Source of the DNA: Limnohabitans sp.
Lineage (GTDB): Bacteria; Pseudomonadota; Gammaproteobacteria; Burkholderiales; Burkholderiaceae_C
DNA length: 64,000 bases
Reading direction: 5' to 3'
Assembly (NCBI RefSeq): GCF_017848645.1
Contig: NZ_JAFEIF010000027.1
Coordinates: 57,160 to 121,159, forward strand
Made by a program: the position numbers and the translations under genes. Positions 31,499-43,733 of the stretch are shown here, piece by piece. The first letter of the stretch is position 1; every line of letters starts with the position of its first letter. The notes under the pieces are model-generated. The model was not told the DNA's origin. It searched no databases and worked only from the letters and a program-made list of their open reading frames with translations.

Positions 31499-31809
31499 AG
31501 CTGCAAGAACACCCGCCCACCCTCCACCTTGACCGGCCAAGACTTGGCAGGCTCGGTCGCCGGGCCGCAGGCCACTGAGCCGTCGCGCAGGCTGAACTGC
31601 GCCTGGTGAAAGGGGCATTCCACGTGCTCGCCTTCGACAAAGCCGTCGCACAGCTTGGCGTTGCCGTGAGTGCACAGGTTGTTGATGGCGAAGACTTCCC
31701 CCTCCACGCTGAACAGCGCAATGTCTTGGCCCCCTGGCGTCACGGCGATGCCTGCGCCTTCAAACAAATCGGCCTCGGCGGCCACGGCGGTCCAGTTTGT
31801 CATGGTCAT
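31495..31809 (-). CDS. Rieske-type ferredoxin of an aromatic hydroxylase (NagAb-like)
   Basis: 104-residue ferredoxin with Rieske ligands C46/H48 (CTH) and C65/H68 (CPFH). ATG 31809 was chosen because it gives the same ATGA overlap with the upstream small-subunit gene and the 104-residue length expected for naphthalene/salicylate system ferredoxins. It shuttles electrons to the NagG-like oxygenase. No ferredoxin reductase gene is in the cluster, so the reductase must be encoded elsewhere. Confidence 0.85.
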   Translation of the reverse strand: MTMTNWTAVAAEADLFEGAGIAVTPGGQDIALFSVEGEVFAINNLCTHGNAKLCDGFVEGEHVECPFHQAQFSLRDGSVACGPATEPAKSWPVKVEGGRVFLQL

Positions 31810-32294
31810 ATCGGATAAATGATGGCGTTGGGAATCATTTCGCTGTCGTACACGCACAGGCGTTCGGCGAACTTCAGGCCCTCAGGGGTCTTCACGATGG
31901 TGTCGATGTAGCGGCCCACATTGAACACGGTGCTGGCCTTATCGAGTTTGGTGCGGAACACCGCATAGTTGGCCTCGGCATGGATGCGCTCACAGTCAAC
32001 GCGCCGCACCACCGGCGCGCCCACCACATGCCGCTGGTAATACGGGTCGTGGTACAGCGTCTCTTGGATGCCGTAGACGCGGTCTTTCAACATGCCTTTG
32101 CTGGTGAACGACAGGGTGCACAGCGGAAAGCCTCGCTCGTGGTTTTCTCGCGGAATGAGTTTGTACACGCACTGCTCGGTGAAAAACTCCGGCCACAAAT
32201 CCCAGTGGCCACTGTCCACGGCCAGGGCGTAATCGGCGTACAGGCGGCTCAAGGCCATATGGGTTTCAAAGTTCACCATGGGGATTGTGCTCAT
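31806..32294 (-). CDS. aromatic-ring hydroxylase small (beta) subunit, NagH-like
   Basis: 162-residue SnoaL/NTF2-fold subunit typical of ring-hydroxylating oxygenases ([21 protein letters not shown] near the N-terminus, [19 protein letters not shown] in the middle). Size and position directly after the large subunit match NagH of salicylate 5-hydroxylase. It supports the alpha-subunit assembly and has no cofactor. Two bases separate it from the large subunit gene. Confidence 0.85.
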   Translation of the reverse strand: MSTIPMVNFETHMALSRLYADYALAVDSGHWDLWPEFFTEQCVYKLIPRENHERGFPLCTLSFTSKGMLKDRVYGIQETLYHDPYYQRHVVGAPVVRRVDCERIHAEANYAVFRTKLDKASTVFNVGRYIDTIVKTPEGLKFAERLCVYDSEMIPNAIIYPI

Positions 32295-32296
32295 CT

Positions 32297-33562
32297 TTAG
32301 GCCTCCATCACTTTGCGCCAGTATTCGTACATGCCCCGGATCAGCGTCTCGGTCACCATGTGATCCGTCTCGCCCACATCACGCCCCCCCAGCTCCACCA
32401 GCATGCGGTGTTCGGGTTTGGTCTCGAAGGCTTGCTGCGAGAACTCGATCACCTCGCCGTCGTCCGCACTCACAAACCCTGCGGGGCCAAACAGGTTGGA
32501 CTGGCGCAGGCGGCGCTCGGTCATCTCGGGCGTGTCGTCCTCAAAGCCAAAGTGTGTCCAGACAAAATCAAAAGCGCCATGCCCGTCAGGCTGGATGTGG
32601 CGGGTGGACACGCTGTTGACCTGCTGCTGAAAAATCACGCTGGGAAACAGCGTCATCATCACCGCCGTCGGCATCTGGTCTCCCATTTGCCACCAGTCTT
32701 CGGGCACGATGTCCAGAAAGCTGGCGTCGTGCAGCTGCATGCTCTCCTTGAAGCTGCTCACTTGTGTGACTTGCGACGCCTGCCCCGTGGCCTGGCCCGC
32801 GCTGCCCCGGGTCGAGATCATGGCGGCATGGCGGTGGTGCGCGTCCATGCGCAGCTCGCTCTTGTTGTCGGCTCGCCAAAGGCCAAAGGTCACAAACCAG
32901 GTGTGCAGCAAGCCGGGGTGGTAGGGGTCTTTGATGTTCTCTTGCATCAGCTTCCAGTTGCCCGGAATGCGCTGGCGGTTGTAGCCCAGCACCACCAACT
33001 TGCGGCCGTTGAACAGGCGGTCAAAGTACTTCAAGATGGTCGGACCCATGAAGTCTTCGAGCGACTCCACAGCAGGGTCAAACGACGCGAACACCACGCC
33101 GCCACGGGTGGCGACTTTCAGGGCCGTGAGTCCATGGTCTTTGGGGTCAAAGTCAGCGGGCATGCCACCGTTGACCTTGCCGTCTTGCCGCACGCCACGC
33201 CGAAACGGCACGCCTTGCAAGTCGCCCTTGAGGGTGTAGCTCCACTGGTGGTAAGGGCAGACAAACTCTTTCTTGTTGCCGTGGCGTTCGCGGCAAAACT
33301 GCATGCCCCGGTGGGCGCAGACGTTCTCGACCACATGGATCTGTCCGTCGATGGCACGCGTCATGATGACCGAGCGCTCGCCCACCACGGTGCGCTTGAA
33401 GTCGCCGGGATTCGGAACCTCAGCCTCCAGGCCCACATAACTCCAGTGACTTTTGTAGAAGAAGCGCTCCAGCTCCTTTTTGTGCAGCGCCTCGTCGGTG
33501 TAGACGGCAAACGGGACACGGCTGGTGCCAGGCGTTTCCCAGTGGATGGGGTGTTCGTTCAT
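32297..33562 (-). CDS. Rieske oxygenase large (alpha) subunit, salicylate 5-hydroxylase NagG-like
   Basis: 421-residue ring-hydroxylating oxygenase. Rieske ligands are C82/H84 (CAHRG) and C102/H105 (CPYH). The mononuclear iron site is DPYHPGLLH with H215 and H220 plus a downstream acidic residue. From memory the sequence closely follows NagG, including [29 protein letters not shown] and [15 protein letters not shown]. NagG/NagH hydroxylate salicylate to gentisate. A related benzoate-type substrate cannot be excluded. No gentisate dioxygenase gene is nearby. Confidence 0.85.
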   Translation of the reverse strand: MNEHPIHWETPGTSRVPFAVYTDEALHKKELERFFYKSHWSYVGLEAEVPNPGDFKRTVVGERSVIMTRAIDGQIHVVENVCAHRGMQFCRERHGNKKEFVCPYHQWSYTLKGDLQGVPFRRGVRQDGKVNGGMPADFDPKDHGLTALKVATRGGVVFASFDPAVESLEDFMGPTILKYFDRLFNGRKLVVLGYNRQRIPGNWKLMQENIKDPYHPGLLHTWFVTFGLWRADNKSELRMDAHHRHAAMISTRGSAGQATGQASQVTQVSSFKESMQLHDASFLDIVPEDWWQMGDQMPTAVMMTLFPSVIFQQQVNSVSTRHIQPDGHGAFDFVWTHFGFEDDTPEMTERRLRQSNLFGPAGFVSADDGEVIEFSQQAFETKPEHRMLVELGGRDVGETDHMVTETLIRGMYEYWRKVMEA

Positions 33563-33587
33563 GCAGGTCTCTTTCTGTTTGGGGTTT

Positions 33588-33663
33588 TGTAGTTCGGACC
33601 TTCAGGTCCGACGCTGGCGTTTTCGGAAGACGTCAATGTCGGGGCTAAAGCCACCGACCTACA
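33588..33663. repeat. REP-pair (BIME-like) element upstream of the nagG-like gene
   Basis: Two short hairpins face each other: TCGGACC-TTCA-GGTCCGA at 33594-33611 and GTCGGGGCT-AA-AGCC(A)CCGAC at 33638-33658. The outer ends are inverted copies, TGTAGTTCGG at 33588 and the complement of TGTAGGTCGG ending at 33663 (9 of 10 identical). This head-to-tail arrangement is the hallmark of REP doublets. It sits in the nag promoter region, 25 bases before the start. Confidence 0.6.
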
Positions 33664-33753
33664 AGACTTGACGGGCATCATGCTCAACCCTTCGAATTCC
33701 GTAAATCGAATTTCAAAGATAATAACTATTTGAATTTAAAATAACAAAGACGC

Positions 33754-35936
<2,183 letters not shown>

Positions 35937-35943
35937 GGTATTT

Positions 35944-35985
35944 ATCCTTGCAAATCATGGAATGAGCCTCCATTTTTGCAAGGAT
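35944..35985. terminator. bidirectional hairpin between tgt and the FIST gene
   Basis: Perfect 11-base arms ATCCTTGCAAA (35944-35954) and TTTGCAAGGAT (35975-35985), extended inside by ATGG/CCAT with a small bulge. It sits just between the convergent ends of tgt and the FIST protein gene. T-tracts are weak on both sides. Confidence 0.6.
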
Positions 35986-36004
35986 GTTTCAACCTCTTGG
36001 CGCC

Positions 36005-37252
36005 TCAGTCGGTCGTGAACACCGTCAACACCCCGGTGTAACCGTACAACTGGTTGCGGGCAATTTCTCCAGCTGCAAAAAAGCCCACCAAGGGCACATC
36101 GCCCAAGGCATGCCGAATAATCTGCATCTCGGCACTCGGGCCGCCAAAGTGCGGACCGCCGCGTCCGGTGCAGCTCACATACACCGCGCCCGCGATGCGC
36201 TGGCCTGCCTGGGGCAAGGTCGGCACCGGGTCGTCGCTCAGGGCATTGATCGCCTCGATGGACAGCATATCGGGCTCCAGCGCTTCGCGGATTTCGGCGC
36301 ACACGCGCACCAGGTCGGCACGGGCCGCTTGTACGTCGCGGCGGCAAAACGTCAAGCGCATGCCCGGCTCCAGGTGTTCGGCAATGGCCACGCCTTGGCG
36401 CAAGGGGTCCAGGCCAATGATGTGGCGCACCCGCACATCGTTGCCCAGATTGCCCGCACGGCCCACACCGGACTGCCCGGGTGCGCTCAGACCGACCAGG
36501 GTGGAGCGCACCACCGCAATGGCTTTTTGCGGCTCACTCAGGCTGATGTCCAGATCGGCCAACATCACATCCAGCGCGGCCTCGCCCGCCAACTTGAGCA
36601 CCACATGGCCTTCTGCTTCGGTGATCTCGCGCTCGGGGGCCACCGGTTGACAGCCTTGTGTCACGCGCGACAGCAAGGCCACATCAGGCGAAAACGCCAC
36701 GCCACTCAAGCCGCCTTCGAACACACCGCCGTGGGCTTGTGCCCCTACCGCGTCTTCGGCCCGCACCGCAAACTGCACGCTGCGCGTGCGGCTGGCGCTC
36801 AGACCGCCAAACAAATAGCCTTGCTGGGTGCGCTCGGCCATCTCTTTGATCAGCTCTGCCAGGTCGGGCGTGTGTGGGTCCGCGTGCACCAAGGCCGCAT
36901 CGGCCCAACCCGCAGGCAGCGGTGACACCCCCGAAAACACGCGGTACTGCTCGGGCGTCAGGTCGCACAGCATGAGCGCCATGGCGGGTTCGTCAAAGTA
37001 CTCCGCGTTGTTCACCGCCACACCAATGCCCACTGTGCCCGCCCAGTCGGGCACCTCGGGCAGCGCCTGACGCAAGTGGTCGAGCAAGGCCTGCGCATCG
37101 GCCGCGTAATGGTCGGTGATGTAGAGCAAGCCCAAACGGGGTTGGCTGGCGTAATCGGGCAAACCCATCTGGGCGCGCAGCTGCGCCAGCACCAGGCCAG
37201 CGGCCATGCGCCACTGCGGATGGGTGGCGTGGCCACAAGGAAACAACTTCAT
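36005..37252 (-). CDS. FIST-domain sensory protein
   Basis: 415-residue soluble protein matching the FIST N-terminal domain (MKLFPCGHATHPQW, GLLYITDHYAADAQALL, GTVGIGVAVNNAEYFDEPAMALM) and C-terminal FIST_C domain (GRGGPHFGGPSAEMQIIRHALG and PLVGFFAAGEIARNQLYGYTGVL). FIST proteins are small-ligand, possibly amino-acid, sensors usually coupled to signalling output domains; here no output domain or membrane helix is present. The gene is 7 bases downstream of the PhaM-like gene, possibly co-transcribed. The ligand is unknown. Confidence 0.8.
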   Translation of the reverse strand: MKLFPCGHATHPQWRMAAGLVLAQLRAQMGLPDYASQPRLGLLYITDHYAADAQALLDHLRQALPEVPDWAGTVGIGVAVNNAEYFDEPAMALMLCDLTPEQYRVFSGVSPLPAGWADAALVHADPHTPDLAELIKEMAERTQQGYLFGGLSASRTRSVQFAVRAEDAVGAQAHGGVFEGGLSGVAFSPDVALLSRVTQGCQPVAPEREITEAEGHVVLKLAGEAALDVMLADLDISLSEPQKAIAVVRSTLVGLSAPGQSGVGRAGNLGNDVRVRHIIGLDPLRQGVAIAEHLEPGMRLTFCRRDVQAARADLVRVCAEIREALEPDMLSIEAINALSDDPVPTLPQAGQRIAGAVYVSCTGRGGPHFGGPSAEMQIIRHALGDVPLVGFFAAGEIARNQLYGYTGVLTVFTTD

Positions 37253-37259
37253 GGGCGAC

Positions 37260-38162
37260 TTACTTCTTAGGGGCTTTGCGCGGCGCGGCCGTGGTGGATT
37301 TGGCTGCGGGCTGGGTGGCTTGACGGGTGGCTTTGACAGGCGCAGCGCGTGCTGTTTTTCTTTGGGTCGCCGTGGCCTGGGCCGCAGACTTGCCCCGGCT
37401 TGGGATCGCAGCAGCTTGACCTTTTGAGCCCGTTGCCGCTTTACGGGCAGTCGGAGCCTTCACCTTGGCAGCGGCTTTGCTGGCCGTCTTGGCGGCCATG
37501 CCGGCCTTCATGGCTTCACCCGCCACGTCCTTCAAAGCGGCCGCCGCAATGCCTTGGAACTGCTGGGTCAAAGCACCCCACCACTGCATCGGGTCCACGG
37601 CCGGTTTGCCCGCTTCCGTGGCCGTTGAATCTGAGGGGGCCGAAGCCGGGGCGGGCTCAGCGGCTTCGGCAGGCGTTGCCGTGGCGACTTGAACTTCGGG
37701 ATCAGGCTGCGCCTGTGGCACTGCTTTGGGGGTGAACAGCGAAGGACGGGGCGCTGGCGCAGAACCTGCAGTTGAACCCGGGGCAGGCGCGGCCTCGGCA
37801 GCCGCCGCAGCAGGCTCGGCCACCGGGGGCTTGGCCGTGAACGCCTTGGCCAAATCGGCCATGTTCACGTTCATGCTTTGCAGCGTGGTCAAGGTCATTT
37901 TTTGCACTTCCATGGCCTGGATGGTGGCCTTGAGTGCTGTGGTGTTTTGCTCCAGCCAGAACAGCACCGACTTCAACTCCTGAATGCGTTTGTCGATGTC
38001 TTCGATGTTCAGCGTGGGGGCTACCCAGCTGGCCATGCCGGGCATGCCAGACATGCCAGGGGCCGCAGCAGGCTGAGCTTGTGAAGCGGTTTTGGACAGG
38101 TTTTGTAAAAAGTCAAAGCCCGGCACAAATTGGCCAAAGCCGAAGGCGGAAGGGTCGCTCAT
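37260..38162 (-). CDS. PhaM-like polyhydroxyalkanoate granule-associated protein
   Basis: 300-residue protein starting MSDPSAFGFGQFVPGFDFLQ, with an ordered N-terminal part containing NIEDIDKRIQELKSVLFWLE and ALKATIQAMEVQKMTL (likely helical), then a long Ala/Pro/Lys-rich tail ending in AAK/RK repeats. This matches proteins annotated as PhaM-family granule regulators in Comamonadaceae; the basic tail is the nucleoid-binding type. The ATG at 38162 with an AAGGAA site was used. It fits the presence of PHB-related genes in the window; assignment is from memory of family members. Confidence 0.7.
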   Translation of the reverse strand: MSDPSAFGFGQFVPGFDFLQNLSKTASQAQPAAAPGMSGMPGMASWVAPTLNIEDIDKRIQELKSVLFWLEQNTTALKATIQAMEVQKMTLTTLQSMNVNMADLAKAFTAKPPVAEPAAAAAEAAPAPGSTAGSAPAPRPSLFTPKAVPQAQPDPEVQVATATPAEAAEPAPASAPSDSTATEAGKPAVDPMQWWGALTQQFQGIAAAALKDVAGEAMKAGMAAKTASKAAAKVKAPTARKAATGSKGQAAAIPSRGKSAAQATATQRKTARAAPVKATRQATQPAAKSTTAAPRKAPKK

Positions 38163-38228
38163 GGCAGTTCCTTGAAAATTGGTCTGCAAAGCTTACCTGA
38201 AGACGCTTTCAGATCAGCCGACCGCCTT

Positions 38229-38537
38229 TTAACGCCGATGCTTCACCCGATCGCACATCGTCTGGCAAATATGCACGATTTGGTCGTCTGCAATCGCATA
38301 GTAAATTTGCACACCCTTTCGCCGCTTGCTCAAAATGCCTTTGCGATACAACAGGTTCAGGTGCTGCGACATGTTCGGCTGCGTCGTTTTCACCGCCTCG
38401 ATCAATTGCCCCACGTTCTTTTCACCATGGCAAAGCGCACTGATGATGTGCAAGCGCATGGGGGCAGACAACAGCCCAAAAAGCTCGGCTGCGTCCTTCA
38501 GAACCTTCTCCAGGTCTCCTTCGTCTTGCGTTGTCAT
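38229..38537 (-). CDS. ArsR-family winged-HTH regulator, last gene of the sulfate operon
   Basis: 102-residue ArsR/SmtB-type repressor with a recognition helix in TTQPNMSQHLNLLYRKGIL. Three cysteines are visible: C36 (SALCHGE), C91 and C95 (ICQTMC). The ELCVCDL metal motif of ArsR is absent; C36 plus C91 resembles the persulfide-sensing pair of BigR/SqrR/YgaV-type proteins in placement. It starts 6 bases after cysA ends and is almost certainly co-transcribed with the sulfate transporter. Role as a sulfur-status sensor is inference. Confidence 0.8.
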   Translation of the reverse strand: MTTQDEGDLEKVLKDAAELFGLLSAPMRLHIISALCHGEKNVGQLIEAVKTTQPNMSQHLNLLYRKGILSKRRKGVQIYYAIADDQIVHICQTMCDRVKHRR

Positions 38538-38543
38538 GGCCGC

Positions 38544-39638
38544 TCAAGCTTCCACAAACACCCGCGCCTTGCGCGGCGTCAACACCAAAGTCTCGCCTTC
38601 CTTGAAGTCTTGTTGGCGGTACTGAGAGGCCGAGAGTTGCGCCTCGATGACCGCGTCTTTGCCAAACAGGCCCGCTTCCACGGGGTCCAACTCCAAACGC
38701 GCCACGGGCCCCACCACAATGGCGCGGCTGAGCTTGGCCACGATACCGGTGTGCGCAGAGCCCGGCGTGTAACGCGCCACATCCAGATCGTGTGGGCGCA
38801 CATAGGCAAAGGCCTTGGCGTCTTGCACCTGGCCGTGCTCCGGGCTTTGCAGGCGGATGGCGTGCTGGTCCGCACCGATCAGCATCTCGCCTTCGTGGGC
38901 GCGGCCATGGAACAAATTCACATCGCCCAAAAAACCATACACAAAAGGGCTGGCCGGGTGGTCCCACACCTGTTGGGGCGAGCCGATCTGCTCGATGTTG
39001 CCCTTGTTCATCAGCACCACGCGGTCGGCCACTTCCAGGGCTTCTTCCTGGTCGTGCGTGACAAAGATGCTGGTCACATGCAACTCGTCGTGCAGGCGGC
39101 GCAACCAGCGGCGCAGCTCTTTGCGCACTTTGGCGTCCAGCGCGCCAAAGGGCTCGTCGAGCAGCAGCACCTTGGGCTCCACCGCCAACGCACGGGCCAG
39201 CGCAATCCGCTGGCGCTGCCCACCCGACAACTGCGAGGGGTAACGGTCAGCCAGCCAATCGAGCTGCACCAAGCCCAAAAGATCGTGCACCTTGCGCTTG
39301 ATTTCAGCCTCGCTGGGGCGCTGGTTTCGGGGCTTGACGCGCAGGCCAAAGGCGACGTTCTCGAACACCGTCATGTGGCGGAACAAGGCGTAATGCTGGA
39401 ACACAAAACCCACTTGGCGCTCACGCACATGCACATGCGTCGTGTCGGCACCACTGAAGGCGATGGTGCCGCTGTCGGCCGTTTCCAGGCCCGCGATGAT
39501 GCGCAGCAGCGTGGTCTTGCCGCAGCCCGATGGGCCCAGCAGCGCGACCAGTTCGCCCGAGTCGATGTCGAGGCTGACATTGTTCAGCGCAGTGAAGTCG
39601 CCAAACTGCTTGTTGACGTTACGGATTTCGATGCTCAT
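38544..39638 (-). CDS. cysA: sulfate/thiosulfate ABC transporter ATP-binding protein CysA
   Basis: 364-residue ATPase with [12 protein letters not shown] (Walker A), [15 protein letters not shown] (signature), [12 protein letters not shown] (Walker B) and a C-terminal TOBE-like domain, standard for CysA. Typical CysA N-terminus [20 protein letters not shown]. It follows cysW and is followed by the ArsR gene. Confidence 0.95.
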   Translation of the reverse strand: MSIEIRNVNKQFGDFTALNNVSLDIDSGELVALLGPSGCGKTTLLRIIAGLETADSGTIAFSGADTTHVHVRERQVGFVFQHYALFRHMTVFENVAFGLRVKPRNQRPSEAEIKRKVHDLLGLVQLDWLADRYPSQLSGGQRQRIALARALAVEPKVLLLDEPFGALDAKVRKELRRWLRRLHDELHVTSIFVTHDQEEALEVADRVVLMNKGNIEQIGSPQQVWDHPASPFVYGFLGDVNLFHGRAHEGEMLIGADQHAIRLQSPEHGQVQDAKAFAYVRPHDLDVARYTPGSAHTGIVAKLSRAIVVGPVARLELDPVEAGLFGKDAVIEAQLSASQYRQQDFKEGETLVLTPRKARVFVEA

Positions 39639-39665
39639 GTTTCAAACCAAAATCTAAAGGTGAAG

Positions 39666-40553
39666 TCAATGGACTGGCTGCTCGGGCGGGGTGTTGGCCG
39701 AAGCCTTGAGTTCTTGCTCGTGCCGCCACTCGATGAAGGACTTGATGGCCAGGGTAACCAGCGCCAGCAAGGCCAGCAAAGACGCCACGGCAAACGCGGC
39801 CACCGACTGGTATTCGTTGTAGAGAATCTCAACATGCAAGGGCATGGTGTTGGTCTGCCCCCGGATATGACCCGACACCACCGACACCGCGCCGAACTCG
39901 CCCATGGCCCGCGCATTGCACAAGATCACGCCGTACAGCAGCCCCCATTTGATGTTGGGCAGCGTCACGCGCCAAAAGGTTTGCCAGCCCGTAGCCCCCA
40001 ACACAATGGCCGCTTGCTCTTCGTCGTTGCCCTGAGCCTGCATGAGCGGAATCAACTCGCGCGCAATGAAGGGGAAGGTGACAAACACCGTGGCCAAAAT
40101 GATGCCGGGCACCGCAAACACGATCTTGATGTCGTGTGCCTGAAGCCAGGGGCCAAACCAACCCTGTGCGCCAAACATCAGCACATAGATCAAACCCGCC
40201 ACCACGGGCGAAACAGAAAACGGTAAGTCCACCAGTGTGGTTAAAAGCGACTTGCCCTTGAATTCGTATTTGGCAATGGCCCAGGCCGCTGCCACGCCAA
40301 ACACCAAGTTCAGCGGCACGGCCACTGCAGCGGTGATCAAGGTCAGCCGAATCGCCGACCAGGCGTCCGGCTCTTTCAGCGCTTCCAGATACGCGTCCAG
40401 CCCCTTGCGCAAGGCTTCGGTGAACACGGCGGCCAGTGGCAAGACCAAAAACAAAAACATGAAGGTCAGCGCCAAGCCAATCAGGCTTCGGCGTATCCAG
40501 CGGGCTTCGGTGGTGCCCGCCTGCACCTTGCTGGCGGTGAGTGTCTGACTCAT
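39666..40553 (-). CDS. cysW: sulfate ABC transporter permease CysW
   Basis: 295-residue membrane protein with six predicted helices and the EAA loop [21 protein letters not shown]. The [16 protein letters not shown] block is diagnostic for CysW. It overlaps cysT by 4 bases. A Gln/Glu-rich C-terminal tail extends beyond the core. Confidence 0.94.
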   Translation of the reverse strand: MSQTLTASKVQAGTTEARWIRRSLIGLALTFMFLFLVLPLAAVFTEALRKGLDAYLEALKEPDAWSAIRLTLITAAVAVPLNLVFGVAAAWAIAKYEFKGKSLLTTLVDLPFSVSPVVAGLIYVLMFGAQGWFGPWLQAHDIKIVFAVPGIILATVFVTFPFIARELIPLMQAQGNDEEQAAIVLGATGWQTFWRVTLPNIKWGLLYGVILCNARAMGEFGAVSVVSGHIRGQTNTMPLHVEILYNEYQSVAAFAVASLLALLALVTLAIKSFIEWRHEQELKASANTPPEQPVH

Positions 40554-41413
40554 GAGGAAGCTCCCGAGCGGCGGCGTTGCCAGGTTTGCAAAGCGTTGAT
40601 AATCAGCAACAAGATGAAGGAGAACACCAACATGACCAGGGCCACGGCGGTGGCGCCCGCGTAGTCGTATTGCTCCAACTTGCCGATGATGATGAGCGGC
40701 GTGATCTCGGACACCATGGGCATGTTGCCCGCGATGAAGATGACCGAGCCGTATTCACCAATCGCACGCGCGAACGCCATGGCAAAGCCCGTGAGCAAAG
40801 CGGGGGCGATGGTCGGAAAAATGACCCGGCTGAAGGTCTGCCAGCGTGTCGCCCCCAAGCAGGTGGCCGCTTCTTCGAGTTCTTTTTCAGTGTCTTCCAG
40901 CACCGGCTGCACGGTGCGCACCACAAAAGGCAAACCGATGAAGATGAGTGCGATCACCACCCCATTGGGGTTGAACGCCAGTTGAATCCCCAGCGGCTCC
41001 AGGTATTGGCCAATCCAGCCGTTGCCTGCGAGCAGCGCCGTGAGCGAAATGCCCGCCACCGCTGTGGGCAAGGCGAAGGGCAAATCCACCAAAGCGTCCA
41101 CAATTTTTTTGCCAAAAAAATCGTAGCGCACCAGCACCCAAGCGATCAACAGACCAAAGAAAACATTGACCAGCGCGGCTATAAAAGAAGCGCCAAAGGT
41201 CAATCGGTACGACGCCAGAACACGCGGCCCGGTAACGGCGGCCCAGAACTGCTCCCAGGTGAGGGTGAAGGTTTTGAAGACCAGTGCAGACAGCGGAATC
41301 AGCACGATCAGACTCAGGTAAAAGACGGTGAAGCCCAGGGTCAGGTTGAATCCGGGCAACACCCTGGCTGGCGTCCGCCGTGGGGCGGGCGCCGCAATGG
41401 GCAATGCGGTCAT
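40550..41413 (-). CDS. cysT: sulfate ABC transporter permease CysT (CysU)
   Basis: 287-residue permease with the N-terminal hydrophobic segment [20 protein letters not shown] and the EAA loop [33 protein letters not shown] is diagnostic of CysT. It pairs with CysW. Nine bases separate it from the second binding-protein gene upstream. Confidence 0.94.
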   Translation of the reverse strand: MTALPIAAPAPRRTPARVLPGFNLTLGFTVFYLSLIVLIPLSALVFKTFTLTWEQFWAAVTGPRVLASYRLTFGASFIAALVNVFFGLLIAWVLVRYDFFGKKIVDALVDLPFALPTAVAGISLTALLAGNGWIGQYLEPLGIQLAFNPNGVVIALIFIGLPFVVRTVQPVLEDTEKELEEAATCLGATRWQTFSRVIFPTIAPALLTGFAMAFARAIGEYGSVIFIAGNMPMVSEITPLIIIGKLEQYDYAGATAVALVMLVFSFILLLIINALQTWQRRRSGASS

Positions 41414-41422
41414 GGAGAGAAC

Positions 41423-42415
41423 TTATTTGACGGTGTAAATTTTGTCGAACTGACCGCCATCGTTGAAGTGCAGTTTTTGCGCCTCAGCAAAAGAGCCAAA
41501 CACCTCGTTCACGGTGAACAACTGCAAAGGCTTGAAGGTGGCGGCGTGCTTTTTCAGCACCGTGGCCGAGCGTGGACGCAATGCGTGTTTGGCCGCGATC
41601 TCTTGGGCTTCTTCAGAGTACAAATAGTCCAAATAAGCTTTGGCCAACTGGCCCGTGCCTTTCTTGGTCACCGTGCGCTCGACCACCGCCACCGGGTTTT
41701 CGGCCACGATGCTGATGGACGGGTGGATGGCATCGACCTTGCCCACGCCAAATTCGCGGTCCACCGACACCACTTCCGATTCAAACGTGATCAGCACATC
41801 GCCAATGTTGCGTTGCAAGAAGATGGTGGTCGCATCGCGCCCACCTTTGGCCAGCACCGGCACGTTTTTGTAGAGCTTGCTCACGAACTCGGCCGCATCG
41901 GCGTCCGAGCCGCCCTTCTTCTTCACATAGCCCCAAGCGGCCAGGTAAGCCATGCGGCCATTGCCACCGGTCTTGGGGTTGACCACGATCACCTTGATGC
42001 CGGGTTTGACCAGGTCGTCCCAATCCTTGATGCCCTTGGGATTGCCGTTGCGGGTGAGGAACAACATGGTCGAGGTGGTGGGCGAGGCATTGTGTGGGAA
42101 GCGCTTGTTCCAGTCTTTGCCGACGATGCCGGTGCTGGCCAAAAAGTCCACATCGGTGGTGGTGTTCATGGTCACCACATCGGCGTCCAGACCGTCATTG
42201 ACTGCGCGCGCTTGGGCGCTGGAGCCGCCATGGGCCTGATCGATTTTCACGTCCTTGCCGGTGGTCTTTTTGTAATGCGCCGCAAAGGCGGTGTTGTAGT
42301 CCTTGTAGAACTCACGCGCCACGTCGTAGGAAGCGTTGAGCAAGGTCTGGGCGTTGGCCGCCAAGCCTGACAAGGCCAGCGTGATGGCCAATGCAATGTG
42401 GGTGTGTTTTTTCAT
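41423..42415 (-). CDS. sulfate-binding periplasmic protein, copy 2
   Basis: 330-residue Sbp/CysP-type protein with a signal peptide (cleavage around ANAQ), LLNASYDVAREFYKDYN, QAHGGSSAQARAV (anion-binding region) and a C-terminal FDKIYTVK. It is directly upstream of cysT and follows another sbp-like gene (42575-43585) whose protein is clearly related but distinct, particularly in charge and in the DAL/NTTTDVDFL region. Which copy prefers sulfate or thiosulfate is not decided by sequence. Confidence 0.9.
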   Translation of the reverse strand: MKKHTHIALAITLALSGLAANAQTLLNASYDVAREFYKDYNTAFAAHYKKTTGKDVKIDQAHGGSSAQARAVNDGLDADVVTMNTTTDVDFLASTGIVGKDWNKRFPHNASPTTSTMLFLTRNGNPKGIKDWDDLVKPGIKVIVVNPKTGGNGRMAYLAAWGYVKKKGGSDADAAEFVSKLYKNVPVLAKGGRDATTIFLQRNIGDVLITFESEVVSVDREFGVGKVDAIHPSISIVAENPVAVVERTVTKKGTGQLAKAYLDYLYSEEAQEIAAKHALRPRSATVLKKHAATFKPLQLFTVNEVFGSFAEAQKLHFNDGGQFDKIYTVK

Positions 42416-42445
42416 GGTGAATCAGAAGGAAGAATGGGTGCGGTT

Positions 42446-42486
42446 GCTTGCTATCTGCCCGTCGCAGTGAAGGACCCATAGCAAGC
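42446..42486. other. nested hairpin between the tandem sbp genes
   Basis: Perfect 9-base arms GCTTGCTAT and ATAGCAAGC enclose a smaller CTGC/GCAG stem. The structure lies about 30 bases upstream of the second sbp gene on the minus strand, so it could govern differential expression or processing of the polycistronic mRNA. Confidence 0.5.
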
Positions 42487-42521
42487 CATGGCGGCGATTG
42501 TGAAAGCAGACGCTTCCATCT

Positions 42522-42543
42522 CAAACAACTCATTTGTTGTTTG
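42522..42543. other. 8-bp inverted repeat between the tandem sbp genes
   Basis: CAAACAAC and GTTGTTTG with a six-base loop form a perfect dyad 31 bases after the end of the first sbp gene (minus strand). AT-rich stem, so it could be a weak terminator/attenuator or a protein-binding site. Confidence 0.4.
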
Positions 42544-42574
42544 CTTATGCCAATTCACAGCTAAAGCCGATGCC

Positions 42575-43585
42575 TCACTTGGCGGTGTAAATCTGGTCAA
42601 AGAAAGCGCCATCGGCAAAGTGGGTTTTAGCGGCTTGCTCCCAACTGCCAAAGGCTTCTTCGATTTTGAAGAGCTTGATCTTGGGCAGCTGCTTGGCGTA
42701 CTTGGCTTGGGCTTTGGGTGAAATGGGGCGATAGAAATGCTTGCCGATCAGGTCTTGCGCTTCATCGCTGTACAAGAACTGCAAATAGGCCTCGGCCACT
42801 TTGCGGGTGCCTTTTTTGTCCACGTTTTTATCGACCACGGTGACCGCTGGCTCGGCCAGGATAGACAGCGAGGGGTAAACGAAATCGACCTTGTTGCCGA
42901 ATTCTTTTTCCAGCAAATACGCTTCGTTTTCCCAGCTGATCAACACGTCGCCCTGCGCACGCTGGGCAAAGGTGATGGACGAGCCCCGGGCCCCGGTGTC
43001 GAGCACGGGCACGTTTTTGTACAAGGCCGCCACAAAATCTTTGGCCCTGGCTTCACTGCCGTATTGGCGTTTGGCAAATTCCCACGCGGCCAAATAGTTC
43101 CAACGGGCCCCGCCCGATGTTTTGGGGTTGGGCGTGATCACGCTGATGCCGGGTTTGACCAAATCATCCCAATCTTTGATACCTTTGGGGTTGCCTTGTC
43201 GCACCACCAACACGATGGTGGAGGTGTAGGGCGAGCTGTTGTGCGGCAGGCGCTTTTGCCAGTCTTTCGGAATCAGCTTGCCGTTTTTGTGCAGCGCGTC
43301 GGTGTCACCGGCCAACGCCAAGGTGGCCACATCGGCGTCCAGCCCGTCGATCACCGAGCGGGCCTGTTTGCCTGAGCCGCCGTGCGACTGCTTGATGGTC
43401 ACGTCTTGGCCGGTTTGGGTCTTCCAGTGTTTGGCAAAGGCCTGGTTGAATTCGGCGTACAGCTCGCGGGTCGGGTCGTAAGACACGTTGAGCAAGCTCA
43501 CGGAGGCTTGGGCCTGCACTGCCAAACCTGAAAAAGTCAGCGCGAGAAATGCAGCGAGTTTGAGGAAAGGGCGTTTGTTTTGCAT
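42575..43585 (-). CDS. sulfate-binding periplasmic protein, copy 1 (operon leader)
   Basis: 336-residue Sbp family protein. The ATG at 43585 has a good GGAG site and opens with a signal peptide (cleavage near VQAQA); an upstream in-frame extension to 43648 is rejected. Family blocks: [46 protein letters not shown] and a C-terminal FFDQIYTAK. First gene of the sulfate operon. Two binding proteins feeding one CysTWA channel suggests distinct ligands such as sulfate and thiosulfate, or backup at low concentration. Confidence 0.9.
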   Translation of the reverse strand: MQNKRPFLKLAAFLALTFSGLAVQAQASVSLLNVSYDPTRELYAEFNQAFAKHWKTQTGQDVTIKQSHGGSGKQARSVIDGLDADVATLALAGDTDALHKNGKLIPKDWQKRLPHNSSPYTSTIVLVVRQGNPKGIKDWDDLVKPGISVITPNPKTSGGARWNYLAAWEFAKRQYGSEARAKDFVAALYKNVPVLDTGARGSSITFAQRAQGDVLISWENEAYLLEKEFGNKVDFVYPSLSILAEPAVTVVDKNVDKKGTRKVAEAYLQFLYSDEAQDLIGKHFYRPISPKAQAKYAKQLPKIKLFKIEEAFGSWEQAAKTHFADGAFFDQIYTAK

Positions 43586-43733
43586 GGGATCACTCCAGAA
43601 ATACACATCAAAAATCTGATGAGATGAATTCTGAAAGCCCGACCACAAAAAACAAACGACTGTTTTCCTATTTGTACATGCGCAAAAAATCTATTCACTG
43701 GCGCTGATTTTCACGAGCGACCTGTTGATGCAT

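Noticed and set aside
38130..40226. A 698-codon open frame antisense to the ArsR, cysA and cysW genes
   Set aside because: The opposite strand is an unambiguous ArsR-cysA-cysW stretch; the frame reads as His/Gln/Arg-rich shadow sequence.
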